DNA of 6,091 nucleotides from Gemmatimonadota bacterium (GTDB lineage: Bacteria; Gemmatimonadota; Gemmatimonadetes; Longimicrobiales; Gaopeijiaceae). The position numbers and the translations under genes are program-made. The stretch lies in contig DUCW01000033.1 of assembly GCA_012959595.1 (NCBI GenBank), positions 1 to 6,091 of the forward strand, written 5' to 3'. A model generated the notes under the pieces. It was not told where the DNA came from and made no database searches. It saw only the letters and a list, made by a program, of their open reading frames with translations. Below, one piece after another: positions 1 to 6,091 of the stretch (positions within the stretch are counted from its first letter, which is position 1; every line of letters starts with the position of its first letter).

Positions 1-160
1 GGATTATATTTTAAGAAACCATGAAAATAATCCTAAAACAACATCAGAATATTGGAACGAATTTTTGGAATTCCATAAATATATTGAAATCGCTGTATGT
101 TGTTCAGAATGTAATAAGGATTATGAATTTAAAACTGAAGAAGAATCAGAAGAGGAGAAA
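1..160 (+). other. AT-rich segment of foreign composition, possible chimeric junction
   Basis: By direct count bases 1-160 contain about 27% G+C, while bases 161-300 contain about 44%. The segment is open in the frame of the downstream S9 peptidase; the other two plus-strand frames stop at once (TAA 12-14, TGA 22-24), so it is probably coding in that frame. It encodes a stretch rich in Asn, Lys, Tyr and Glu, with three cysteines (AVCCSECNKDY) that could be a partial metal-binding site and do not resemble propeller blades. It ends in a purine-rich GAA/GAG run (138-160) encoding EEESEEEK. Acidic linkers at this place are, as I recall, native to this S9 subgroup. A join between two unrelated genes through this low-complexity sequence is therefore plausible. 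Confidence 0.6.
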
Positions 161-1687
161 TCGACCGCAGATCCTTGGGTAATAACTCGACTTCAAATCA
201 AACGTGACGGGCGAGGCTATTTGACTAGCGATCGACACAGCCATCTTTATGTTTTCGATATTGAAACAGAAGAACTAGTACAAATGACTTCAGGACCTTG
301 GGACGAGTCACAGCCTTCCTGGAGTCCAGATGGAAAACTTGTAGCTTTCGTCAGCAACCGGACGGAGGATCCAGACACCAATTCAAATTCTGACATTTGG
401 ATAGTCTCCTCAGATAACACAGATGAGGGTCAGACCTTGCTTCAGGTCACTACCTATCCTGGTTCTGACTCCTCCCCGTCGTGGAGCCCAGACGGGGAAT
501 GGATAACCTACGTAACTGACGATACAGACCCTCAATTCAGCAGTCTTTCTGTTAATCAATTGGCTGTAGTACCCTCAGAAGGTGGGTCGAGAATACTTGT
601 ACATTCCGGCCTGGACCGGAACGTAAGAAGTCCTCGATTCGATTCTGAGGGAGAAAATATTTTGGTGAGCATTGAGGATAGCGGCGAGCGCTATCTTGGA
701 AAAATCAATTTGAAGACTTCGGATACCGAGCGTATCAGCGATGAAAAGTACAGTATGTCTTCTTTCTCAACTGCACCTTCTGGGACCACAGCTGTGATCC
801 TAAGCAACCCACACCTCCCTGGTGAAATATTCCTGATCGATCGAGATCACCAGAGACAACTGACTCAAACCAACGACGCATTCCTGAAGACCCGAGAACT
901 TTCCAAAGTCACAAATATCCATTTCCCAAGCAAAGATGGAACACTGATAGAAGGGTGGGTTTTCACACCCCCTGGTTACGATTCCAGCCTTAGATATCCG
1001 ACCATCCTTAGAATCCATGGTGGTCCAAACGGCATGTACGGAGTGAATTTTAATTTCGAAGCACAATTTCTTGCTGCCAACGGCTATGTAGTCCTCCTTA
1101 CGAATCCCCGCGGTTCCTCTGGGTATGGACAAGATTTTAGCATGGCATTATGGCAACAATGGGGTATCCCAGACTTTGAAGACGTCATGGGAGGTGTCGA
1201 CTATGTTCTCGGTGCTGGATATTCAGACCCAAACCGGCTAGGAGTTGGAGGATGGTCCTATGGAGGCATCTTAACCAATTACGTCATCACGAAAAGCGAA
1301 CGATTCTCAGCTGCGATCACAGGAGCCAGTATGGGACTGCTTGTCGCAAACTTTGGACACGATCATTATCAACTAGGTAATGAACGAGAATGGGGACTTC
1401 CTTGGGAAACCAGGGAAATCTGGGAAAATCTCTCTCCCTTCAATTCGATCGGCAAAGTTAGAACTCCAACTCTAGTCATGGGAGGCGAAAAAGATTGGAA
1501 CGTTCCAATCCAAAACTCTGAACAAATCTACCAGGCTTTAAGAAGAATGGGGGTTCCAACTCAGTTAATCGTATATCCCGGTCAACCCCATGGGCTTCGG
1601 ATACCCTCTTACCAGAAAGATCGCTTGGAAAGGTATCTACAGTGGTATGATAAATGGCTGAAAAGGAACAATACTGCTGAAAAATAG
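2..1687 (+). CDS. S9 family (prolyl oligopeptidase-like) serine peptidase, 5'-partial
   Basis: This is a serine peptidase of the S9 prolyl oligopeptidase/acylaminoacyl-peptidase type, which cuts short peptides. Residues are counted from the TTG codon at base 65. Residues about 35-275 form a WD40/TolB-like beta-propeller part with two clear SWSPDG repeats (85-90 and 139-144). Residues about 285-535 are the alpha/beta-hydrolase domain: HGGPNG (318-323) near the oxyanion site, NPRGSSGYG (347-355), nucleophile Ser398 in GWSYGG, acid Asp477 in GEKDWNVP and His509 in GQPHG, so the triad looks intact. The frame is open to the left edge, so the TTG at 65 is probably not the start and the gene begins outside the window. 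Full-length relatives are usually around 650-700 residues, so propeller blades are missing here. The first 33 residues are Cys-containing and AT-rich and may not belong to this gene (see the composition feature). The S9 assignment is secure; location and substrate are not shown. Confidence 0.93.
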   Translation, partial: DYILRNHENNPKTTSEYWNEFLEFHKYIEIAVCCSECNKDYEFKTEEESEEEKSTADPWVITRLQIKRDGRGYLTSDRHSHLYVFDIETEELVQMTSGPWDESQPSWSPDGKLVAFVSNRTEDPDTNSNSDIWIVSSDNTDEGQTLLQVTTYPGSDSSPSWSPDGEWITYVTDDTDPQFSSLSVNQLAVVPSEGGSRILVHSGLDRNVRSPRFDSEGENILVSIEDSGERYLGKINLKTSDTERISDEKYSMSSFSTAPSGTTAVILSNPHLPGEIFLIDRDHQRQLTQTNDAFLKTRELSKVTNIHFPSKDGTLIEGWVFTPPGYDSSLRYPTILRIHGGPNGMYGVNFNFEAQFLAANGYVVLLTNPRGSSGYGQDFSMALWQQWGIPDFEDVMGGVDYVLGAGYSDPNRLGVGGWSYGGILTNYVITKSERFSAAITGASMGLLVANFGHDHYQLGNEREWGLPWETREIWENLSPFNSIGKVRTPTLVMGGEKDWNVPIQNSEQIYQALRRMGVPTQLIVYPGQPHGLRIPSYQKDRLERYLQWYDKWLKRNNTAEK

Positions 1688-1796
1688 TGTAACCGATTGA
1701 TGACTTTAACCGACAACCTTAGCTTGCAACAACTCATCGAGACAGCAATTAAACCATGCTAATCCATTTACATCGCCAGAAAGTGAAAAATAAATC

Positions 1797-3221
1797 ATGA
1801 GAAAAACAATAAAATACGGATCCAAAATCTTTCCTACCTTATGGATACTCCTAGTGCTCATATCTGGTGACTTGAAAGGACAAGGCCTTCAACTTCAACC
1901 GCATCAACAGCTAGCGAGAGATATTCTCCAAGAGATAATAGAGATAAACACTGTCGACTCAGCAGGTACGACCGAAGTAGCCAAAGCACTAGAACGTCGC
2001 CTTCTCGATGCGGGATTCGCCAGGGAAGATGTGCATGTGATTGGCCCCAGTCAAAAGAAAATGAATTTAGTAGCTAGGTTGAGAGGTAGAGACACGGATC
2101 GTCCAGCAATTCTCTTGCTCGCTCACATAGATGTCGTCGAAGCCCTCCGAACAGATTGGAACATGGATCCCTGGAAGTTGATCGAACAAGATGATCACTT
2201 CTATGGACGAGGAGTCACTGATGACAAAGATGAGGCAGCAATTTATACGGCCAACCTCATCAGGTACAAGCAAGAAGGCTTTGTACCCGACCGTGACATT
2301 ATTGTCGCCTTGACGGCTGACGAAGAAGGCGGTGAATTCAATGGAGTTCAGTGGTTACTGGAAAATCACCGTGAACTAATCGACGCTGAGTACGCCTTGA
2401 ATGAAGGTGGTGGTGGTGAAATCAAAGACGGAAAGCACCGACTTAATGCAGTGCAAGCCAGCGAGAAAGTCTACCAGAACTTTAACTTGAAAGCCATCAA
2501 TCCAGGAGGGCACAGCTCACTTCCCAGAGATGACAACGCAATTTATGACCTAGCTAATGCCCTGGTCCGCATAAGTGAATATCGATTTCCAATCATGTTG
2601 AATGAAGTGACAGAAGCATATTTCAAAGGCACAGCGGATGTAGAAGGAGGTTCAGTAGCAATGAACATCGCGACCATGCTGGCCGATCCTTCTAACGAAC
2701 TTGCCGTTGCTCGCATTCAATCTGAACCTGGATGGAACGCACGACTGAGGACCACCTGCGTTGCGACTAGACTAAATGGCGGGCATGCCAACAATGCCCT
2801 ACCACAAACTGCAGAAGCCATCGTCAACTGCCGGATGCTTCCTACTCACGATCCTCAAGAAGTTCTATCCAGTCTGCGAAGAATCGCTGGATCCCAAACC
2901 GAAGTCACTGCAATGGGACAAGCTAACCCCAGCCCACCTTCACCTCTCACAGCAAGTGTCCTTGATCCTATTCAAAAGATCACAGAAGAAATGTGGCCAG
3001 GAGTTCCTATAGTACCGATAATGGCTACAGGGGCTACCGATGGACTTTACCTACGAAGAGCAGGTATACCCACCTATGGAGTCTCTGGAATCTTCACGGA
3101 CGTAGACGATAACCGAGCCCATGGTCAAGATGAACGGATACTCATCAAATCCTTTTTTGAAGGACAGGAATTCTTGTTCCAGCTAGTGAAAGCCCTCTCC
3201 AGGGCCGCGAGTATTAGCTAA
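1797..3221 (+). CDS. Exported M20 family zinc metallopeptidase (M20/M25/M40)
   Basis: This is a di-zinc aminoacylase/carboxypeptidase-type exopeptidase that would trim peptides or N-acyl amino acids outside the cytoplasm. The N-terminus is a Sec signal peptide: basic MRKTIKYGSK, a hydrophobic core at about 11-23 and a likely cut near residue 30. Family metal and catalytic residues are all visible: His110 and Asp112 in LLAHIDVV, bridging Asp142 in YGRGVTDDK, general base Glu176 and metal ligand Glu177 in TADEEGG, Glu203 in LNEGGGG, and His442 in NRAHGQDER. GGHSSLPRD (238-246) marks the start of the dimerisation lid domain, about 220-345. The 474-residue length is normal for the family. ATG 1797 is chosen because it gives a complete signal peptide, although no good ribosome binding site precedes it. 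It lies 109 bases behind the S9 peptidase on the same strand, so co-transcription is possible but not shown. The exact substrate cannot be told from sequence. Confidence 0.95.
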   Translation: MRKTIKYGSKIFPTLWILLVLISGDLKGQGLQLQPHQQLARDILQEIIEINTVDSAGTTEVAKALERRLLDAGFAREDVHVIGPSQKKMNLVARLRGRDTDRPAILLLAHIDVVEALRTDWNMDPWKLIEQDDHFYGRGVTDDKDEAAIYTANLIRYKQEGFVPDRDIIVALTADEEGGEFNGVQWLLENHRELIDAEYALNEGGGGEIKDGKHRLNAVQASEKVYQNFNLKAINPGGHSSLPRDDNAIYDLANALVRISEYRFPIMLNEVTEAYFKGTADVEGGSVAMNIATMLADPSNELAVARIQSEPGWNARLRTTCVATRLNGGHANNALPQTAEAIVNCRMLPTHDPQEVLSSLRRIAGSQTEVTAMGQANPSPPSPLTASVLDPIQKITEEMWPGVPIVPIMATGATDGLYLRRAGIPTYGVSGIFTDVDDNRAHGQDERILIKSFFEGQEFLFQLVKALSRAASIS

Positions 3222-3238
3222 TAATACAGAAGGAGTGC

Positions 3239-3263
3239 CTGAGGTTCTATCTGAGGACCACAG
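3239..3263. terminator. Possible hairpin between convergent genes
   Basis: In the 60-base gap between the converging M20 and rhomboid genes, CTG-A-GGTTC (3239-3247) can pair with GGACC-A-CAG (3255-3263), giving eight pairs including one G-T, with an A/A mismatch and a seven-base loop. An overlapping perfect six-pair stem, TATCTG/CAGATA (3248-3266), is an alternative fold. Neither strand has a T-run after the stem, so an intrinsic terminator is only weakly supported; the position between 3' ends is the main argument. Confidence 0.3.
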
Positions 3264-3281
3264 ATAAACTGAACAAGGAAA

Positions 3282-4079
3282 TCACTCAGCTGAAAATCGG
3301 TTGAGAAACGCTTTTTCTTCTCGTGACAAGGAGTGCATACCTTCATTTTTAATGCGGGTTAAAAGTTTTTCTATTTCTACTCTATTAAGTTCATGTATCA
3401 GAGATAAGTCTATTGATGACCAACGTCTTTCTGATAAATCGTCGGAGTTGAGCCCAGGATCCGAGTACAACTTGCGTTCAAACTCCCTTTGATCTTTCAG
3501 CTTATACCAGTCCTGCCAGTACAGTAGACCATACCCAATGGCCAACCCACCCAAATGTGCAAAATGAGCAACACCTCCTCCGGATCCTGAAATGCCACTG
3601 TATAAGCTTATCACGACTAAAGCACAGACTAACCAGCGTGCTTCTACCGGTAAAATTCCCCAAATATAAATATTTTCACGAGGCCAGTACTTAGCAAAAC
3701 CTATCAAGACTCCGTAAACTGCAGCCGAAGCTCCTACAACTGGAGCTCCAGGAGAAAAAAGGAAAGAAAAAACTGCCCCACCGAGACCGCTAATTAAGTA
3801 AAATCTCAGAAACCGTTTTCCGCCTAATCTGTGCTCAAGCCTAGGACCAAAAAAGAACAATCCGATCATGTTAAAAAACATGTGGCTAAACCCTGCATGT
3901 AGGAACATATAAGTCACTAACGTCCAAGGTCTAAAGGGCACTGCCGGAAGGTAGACGGAATCTAGCCCGACGAGAGCAGGTGGAAACAAGGTCGAAAGTG
4001 TGTACAGCAAGCTTCCCGGTGGTATCAATACAAAAACTATGACATTTAAAGCTAAAATCCGGGAAACCCAGAAAGTCAT
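3282..4079 (-). CDS. Rhomboid family intramembrane serine protease
   Basis: This is a polytopic inner-membrane rhomboid, a protease that cleaves transmembrane segments of other proteins. About six hydrophobic segments are visible (roughly residues 8-30, 57-78, 91-110, 114-129, 147-162 and 172-188). The active site looks intact: Ser118 in GASAAVYG and His175 in AHFAHLGG, with the HMFFN motif (His66, Asn70) and GPRLEHRLG after the second segment. The nucleophile motif reads GASA instead of the commoner GASG. After the membrane part comes a charged cytosolic tail of about 75 residues ending in EIEKLLTRIKNEGMHSLS and then EEKAFLNRFS, a small helical element I remember on rhomboids of several Gram-negative phyla. 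ATG 4079 is supported by an AAGGAGAGAG sequence upstream. It is the last of three minus-strand genes, 99 bases after the dehydrogenase; substrate and regulation are unknown. Confidence 0.93.
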   Translation of the reverse strand: MTFWVSRILALNVIVFVLIPPGSLLYTLSTLFPPALVGLDSVYLPAVPFRPWTLVTYMFLHAGFSHMFFNMIGLFFFGPRLEHRLGGKRFLRFYLISGLGGAVFSFLFSPGAPVVGASAAVYGVLIGFAKYWPRENIYIWGILPVEARWLVCALVVISLYSGISGSGGGVAHFAHLGGLAIGYGLLYWQDWYKLKDQREFERKLYSDPGLNSDDLSERRWSSIDLSLIHELNRVEIEKLLTRIKNEGMHSLSREEKAFLNRFSAE

Positions 4080-4088
4080 TTTAAAAAA

Positions 4089-4098
4089 CTCTCTCCTT
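4089..4098 (-). promoter_or_regulatory. Ribosome binding site of the rhomboid gene
   Basis: Read on the minus strand the sequence is AAGGAGAGAG, a good Shine-Dalgarno match, separated from ATG 4079 by the AT-only spacer TTTTTTAAA. The GGAG core lies 13 bases from the start codon, a little far; the adjoining GAGAG is better placed. It supports the chosen start and independent translation of this gene. Confidence 0.65.
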
Positions 4099-4178
4099 AT
4101 TTCTGACAGTGACGAACCCTACAAAATTCTATTCGCCAACCAAAGTCAATAGTCCCTCAACGATAAATAACCGAGTGA

Positions 4179-5438
4179 TTACCAGAACCTGGCAATACTC
4201 ATTGCTTCTATTTCCAAGGATAGTCTACCATCACCCGCTATACACTGCTCCATTATCTTCCCTGTGATCGGAGCCAAGGTAAGACCCAGCGTAGCATGAC
4301 CAGTTGCCACAAAGAAACCCAAATATCCAGGAACAGGACCAACACACGGGATCCCATCTGGAGTACATGGCCTCAAACCAGCCCATTCCGAAAGGATTTC
4401 AGCGTCCTCTAATCCGTGTAAATATTTCTCTGCAGAACTTGTAGTGTAATCTAAACGTTCTCGGTTCAGCTCATGGCTCATTCCTGTGAACTCTATAGTG
4501 CCAGCAAATCGGGTGAAATCGCCCATGGGAGAGCAGAAAACAGAGGCTTCCGACATAACGAAAGTCTGCCTAGGAGAGGCAGCTCCTTGACCCAAAAATT
4601 TGACATCTCTGTGGTAACCTTTACCTGGTTGAACTGGGAGCCGGAAACCAAATTTTTCTGTAAGGCTCTGACTATAAGACCCTGTAGTTAGAACAACCGT
4701 GTCACCTTCGATTTTTTCACCGGTATCTAAACGAATGCCTGTGATTTGGGTGTCTCTATTCAACACTTCTGTCACTTTATGGCCCACCAAAATCCGAGCT
4801 CCTAATTTCTCTGCGGCTTTTGCCATTTCCAGTACAAATCGATGCGGGTCACAAGTGGCCCCCTCGGGGAAATAAGCTCCTCCCAAAATCTCCTTTTTCA
4901 GCACAGGCTCAACCTCTCTGAGTTTTTCACCAGACATCATATGGGGCCTATATCCGTGCCGAATCATACTCCTAACATCCGACTTCACATGCTCGAGACC
5001 ATTATTCGTCAAACATACTTCAAAAAAACCATCCCTTCGATAGCCACACTGCAAATCCTCTTCTTCAACTAAAGCATCAAATAAAGCAAGAGTAGCATGT
5101 CCCAGGGAACTCAGTGTACGCGAGCTCGTCTCAAAATCTTCTGGATTACAGAAGCTACGGTACTTCCATAGCCATTTGGCGAGTGAAGGGTCCCAGCGAA
5201 TCGGAATGCGGACTGCACTTCTAGGGTTAAATAGTTCCCGTAAAGCATGTCCAATACGACCTGGTTTATTAATCGGCGTATGCCCTACTGCAACACTTCC
5301 AGCATTACCAGAGGATGCTCCAGAGCCAACTTTATTTCTCTCTACCAGAGTGACCTGAAACCCTCGTTTCGCCAGGAAATAAGCACAACAAACCCCGATC
5401 ACTCCCCCTCCTACAATAATAACCCTCTGTTTGGCCAT
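4179..5438 (-). CDS. DadA-like FAD-dependent D-amino-acid dehydrogenase
   Basis: This is a DAO-fold flavoprotein related to DadA, the D-amino-acid dehydrogenase small subunit, which oxidises D-amino acids (or imino acids such as hydroxyproline) to keto or imino acids and passes electrons to the respiratory chain. Counting from ATG 5438 (419 residues, normal for DadA), GGGVIG (10-15) and Glu33 of LVERN form the Rossmann FAD site, followed by GSGASSGNAG (38-47). The C-terminal half has VQPGKGYH (269-276), AGLRPCTPDG (353-362) and GHATLGLTLAP (380-390), typical of this family. An in-frame TTG at 5447 would add MIG, but the AGGTGG at 5451-5456 is only three bases from it and 12 from the ATG, so the ATG is preferred. 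It follows the ATP-grasp gene by 65 bases. The exact substrate (D-alanine, another D-amino acid, D-hydroxyproline, glycine or a secondary amine) cannot be decided here. Confidence 0.9.
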   Translation of the reverse strand: MAKQRVIIVGGGVIGVCCAYFLAKRGFQVTLVERNKVGSGASSGNAGSVAVGHTPINKPGRIGHALRELFNPRSAVRIPIRWDPSLAKWLWKYRSFCNPEDFETSSRTLSSLGHATLALFDALVEEEDLQCGYRRDGFFEVCLTNNGLEHVKSDVRSMIRHGYRPHMMSGEKLREVEPVLKKEILGGAYFPEGATCDPHRFVLEMAKAAEKLGARILVGHKVTEVLNRDTQITGIRLDTGEKIEGDTVVLTTGSYSQSLTEKFGFRLPVQPGKGYHRDVKFLGQGAASPRQTFVMSEASVFCSPMGDFTRFAGTIEFTGMSHELNRERLDYTTSSAEKYLHGLEDAEILSEWAGLRPCTPDGIPCVGPVPGYLGFFVATGHATLGLTLAPITGKIMEQCIAGDGRLSLEIEAMSIARFW

Positions 5439-5450
5439 GCCTATCAAAAA

Positions 5451-5456
5451 CCACCT
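5451..5456 (-). promoter_or_regulatory. Weak ribosome binding site of the dehydrogenase gene
   Basis: The minus strand reads AGGTGG, a one-mismatch Shine-Dalgarno sequence, 12 bases before ATG 5438. It is too close to the alternative TTG at 5447 (three bases), which is the main reason for choosing the ATG. Confidence 0.45.
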
Positions 5457-5458
5457 GT

Positions 5459-5475
5459 TTATTATGCATCAATAA
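5459..5475. repeat. AT-rich inverted repeat upstream of the dehydrogenase
   Basis: The arms TTATT (5459-5463) and AATAA (5471-5475) flank a seven-base centre that contains the palindrome ATGCAT. It sits between a possible -10 box and the dehydrogenase start, where a repressor or Lrp-type regulator might bind. The arms are short and AT-only, so chance is a real alternative. Confidence 0.25.
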
Positions 5476-5481
5476 ATTATA
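5476..5481 (-). promoter_or_regulatory. Possible -10 box for the dehydrogenase
   Basis: The minus strand reads a perfect TATAAT 37 bases upstream of ATG 5438. No acceptable -35 hexamer lies 16-18 bases before it (the bases there read close to GCGAAA) and the extended TGN element is not in register. An internal promoter is therefore only a suggestion; read-through from the ATP-grasp gene is equally possible. Confidence 0.25.
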
Positions 5482-5503
5482 CAGCTGACACTCTAAGATT
5501 TCG

Positions 5504-6091
5504 CTATTGAATCTCCAATTCTAAGATAGAGAAAGCTTCTCTAAGAGAGGATTCAACAGAACTCGGATCCCTACCTTTCGCAAACATGAACCCCAGATAC
5601 TGATTTCCTTCCGGCAAGGGTACTACTTTCCGACCGACAGGGATCGTTATCTCTATATCTTCGATTCCATCTATCTTCAAGGCTTCTTCGATTCTGCCCA
5701 CATTCTTGAGTATGCCTGCCTTCAGTACTGGCAACATAAACACTCCTTTGGATTTATTTTCTTTTTCAAAATGATTGATCTTCATACCCAAAGAATGCCT
5801 GAGAATTAATTCCTCCAAAGTCGCTTCTGGATGAAAATTGAAAATCTTTGAACAGTAGCCTCCGATGGAGCGTGGAGCGATCTCGAGAAGATTGATCGTC
5901 CCTTTTTCAATACGAAATTCAGCATGTACAGGTCCATCCAACAATCCGAGACTAGTGGCAATCTCTTCCGTTCTAGCAACTAACCTCTCTTGCAAGCCAA
6001 AGGTTAAACTCGATGGTGTAATCAGAATAGTTTCTTCAAAAAAAGGTCCATCCATCAGGTCAGGCTTATCAAGAATACCAATTAATATCAT
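5504..6091 (-). CDS. ATP-grasp ligase, C-terminal part (L-amino-acid ligase-like), 5'-partial
   Basis: This is the last 195 residues of an ATP-grasp enzyme, a family that uses ATP to activate a carboxylate as acyl phosphate and join it to an amine or similar nucleophile. Residues are counted from the ATG at the window edge (6091), which is probably an internal Met because family members carry their N-terminal and nucleotide-binding parts before this point. Visible are DKPDLMDGPFFEE (8-20), a lid-to-core segment; the Mg-binding acids Glu58 in VHAEFR and Glu70 in LLEIAPR; Arg74; and the GGYCSKIF turn (77-84). The C-terminal 80 or so residues (about 115-195) form a small mixed domain resembling the LAL_C2-type tail of bacterial L-amino-acid ligases. 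Ala72 replaces the Asn common in other ATP-grasp enzymes, which I recall as usual in this subgroup. It is the first visible gene of the minus-strand set, 65 bases before the dehydrogenase. The substrate is unknown; a carboxylase-like relative is the alternative. Confidence 0.82.
   Translation of the reverse strand: MILIGILDKPDLMDGPFFEETILITPSSLTFGLQERLVARTEEIATSLGLLDGPVHAEFRIEKGTINLLEIAPRSIGGYCSKIFNFHPEATLEELILRHSLGMKINHFEKENKSKGVFMLPVLKAGILKNVGRIEEALKIDGIEDIEITIPVGRKVVPLPEGNQYLGFMFAKGRDPSSVESSLREAFSILELEIQ

Noticed and set aside
65..67. TTG as the true start of the S9 peptidase
   Set aside because: The frame continues open to the left edge, there is no Shine-Dalgarno sequence just upstream, and no signal peptide or propeller start follows.
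800..1132. 110-codon open frame on the minus strand inside the S9 peptidase
   Set aside because: It lies wholly antisense to a well-supported catalytic domain, shows no recognisable motif and has unlikely composition for a protein; it is a shadow of the real frame.
1700..1762. Tiny open frame of 20 codons (MTLTDNLSLQQLIETAIKPC) in the gap between the two peptidases
   Set aside because: No ribosome binding site precedes it, it is too short to judge coding potential, and a frame of this length is expected by chance.
1734..1775. Promoter-like hexamers before the M20 gene: TTGCAA on a 17-base spacer, then AATTAA
   Set aside because: Matches are only 4/6 and 3/6 to the sigma-70 consensus and there is no further support.
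4126..4149. TTGACT (4144-4149) and TAGAAT (4126-4131) on the minus strand before the rhomboid
   Set aside because: Each box looks good alone but the spacer is only 12 bases, too short for a sigma-70 promoter; at 17 bases the -10 reads a poor TTTTGT.
5247..5510. 87-codon plus-strand frame opposite the start of the dehydrogenase
   Set aside because: Most of it is antisense to the conserved FAD-binding region, and its product shows no domain or signal.
6089..6091. ATG at the right edge as the true start of the ATP-grasp gene
   Set aside because: The first residues already match the middle of an ATP-grasp fold, so the N-terminal and nucleotide-binding parts must lie beyond the window.

Overview
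The window holds five protein-coding genes, packed bacterial-style, with no RNA gene, CRISPR array or insertion sequence that I can see. Two plus-strand genes (a prolyl-oligopeptidase-type S9 peptidase cut by the left edge, then an exported M20 metallopeptidase) converge on three minus-strand genes (reading leftwards: an ATP-grasp ligase cut by the right edge, a DadA-like FAD amino-acid dehydrogenase, and a rhomboid membrane protein). Base composition is in the mid-40s % GC where I counted it. The S9 sequence and the rhomboid with its short C-terminal helical tail resemble, from memory, proteins of Gemmatimonadota and related marine Gram-negative bacteria. That is an impression, not a search result; an uncultured marine bacterium from a metagenome is my best guess.

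Layout: 2-1687 S9 peptidase (partial); 1688-1796 a 109-base gap with no clear promoter or ribosome binding site; 1797-3221 M20 peptidase with a signal peptide; 3222-3281 a convergent gap with a small hairpin; 3282-4079 rhomboid (minus); 4080-4178 gap with the rhomboid ribosome binding site; 4179-5438 DadA-like dehydrogenase (minus); 5439-5503 gap with an AT-rich inverted repeat and a possible -10 box; 5504-6091 ATP-grasp ligase (minus, partial). No gene-free stretch exceeds about 110 bases.

Taken together the genes suggest peptide and amino-acid use: the S9 and M20 enzymes would cut peptides outside the cytoplasm or in the periplasm, and the DadA-like enzyme would oxidise amino acids at the membrane. 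The ATP-grasp enzyme would join a carboxylate to an amine, substrate unknown. This shared theme is inferred from families and proximity only.

The one real anomaly is at the left edge. Bases 1-160 are about 27% GC, against about 44% immediately after, and encode a Cys-containing stretch that does not look like S9 propeller sequence. It is joined in frame to a good S9 peptidase exactly at a Glu-rich segment. A chimeric contig join through purine-rich GAA/GAG sequence is the simplest explanation; a genuine gene fusion is the alternative. Apart from that the window looks ordinary, and I found no convincing undescribed system.
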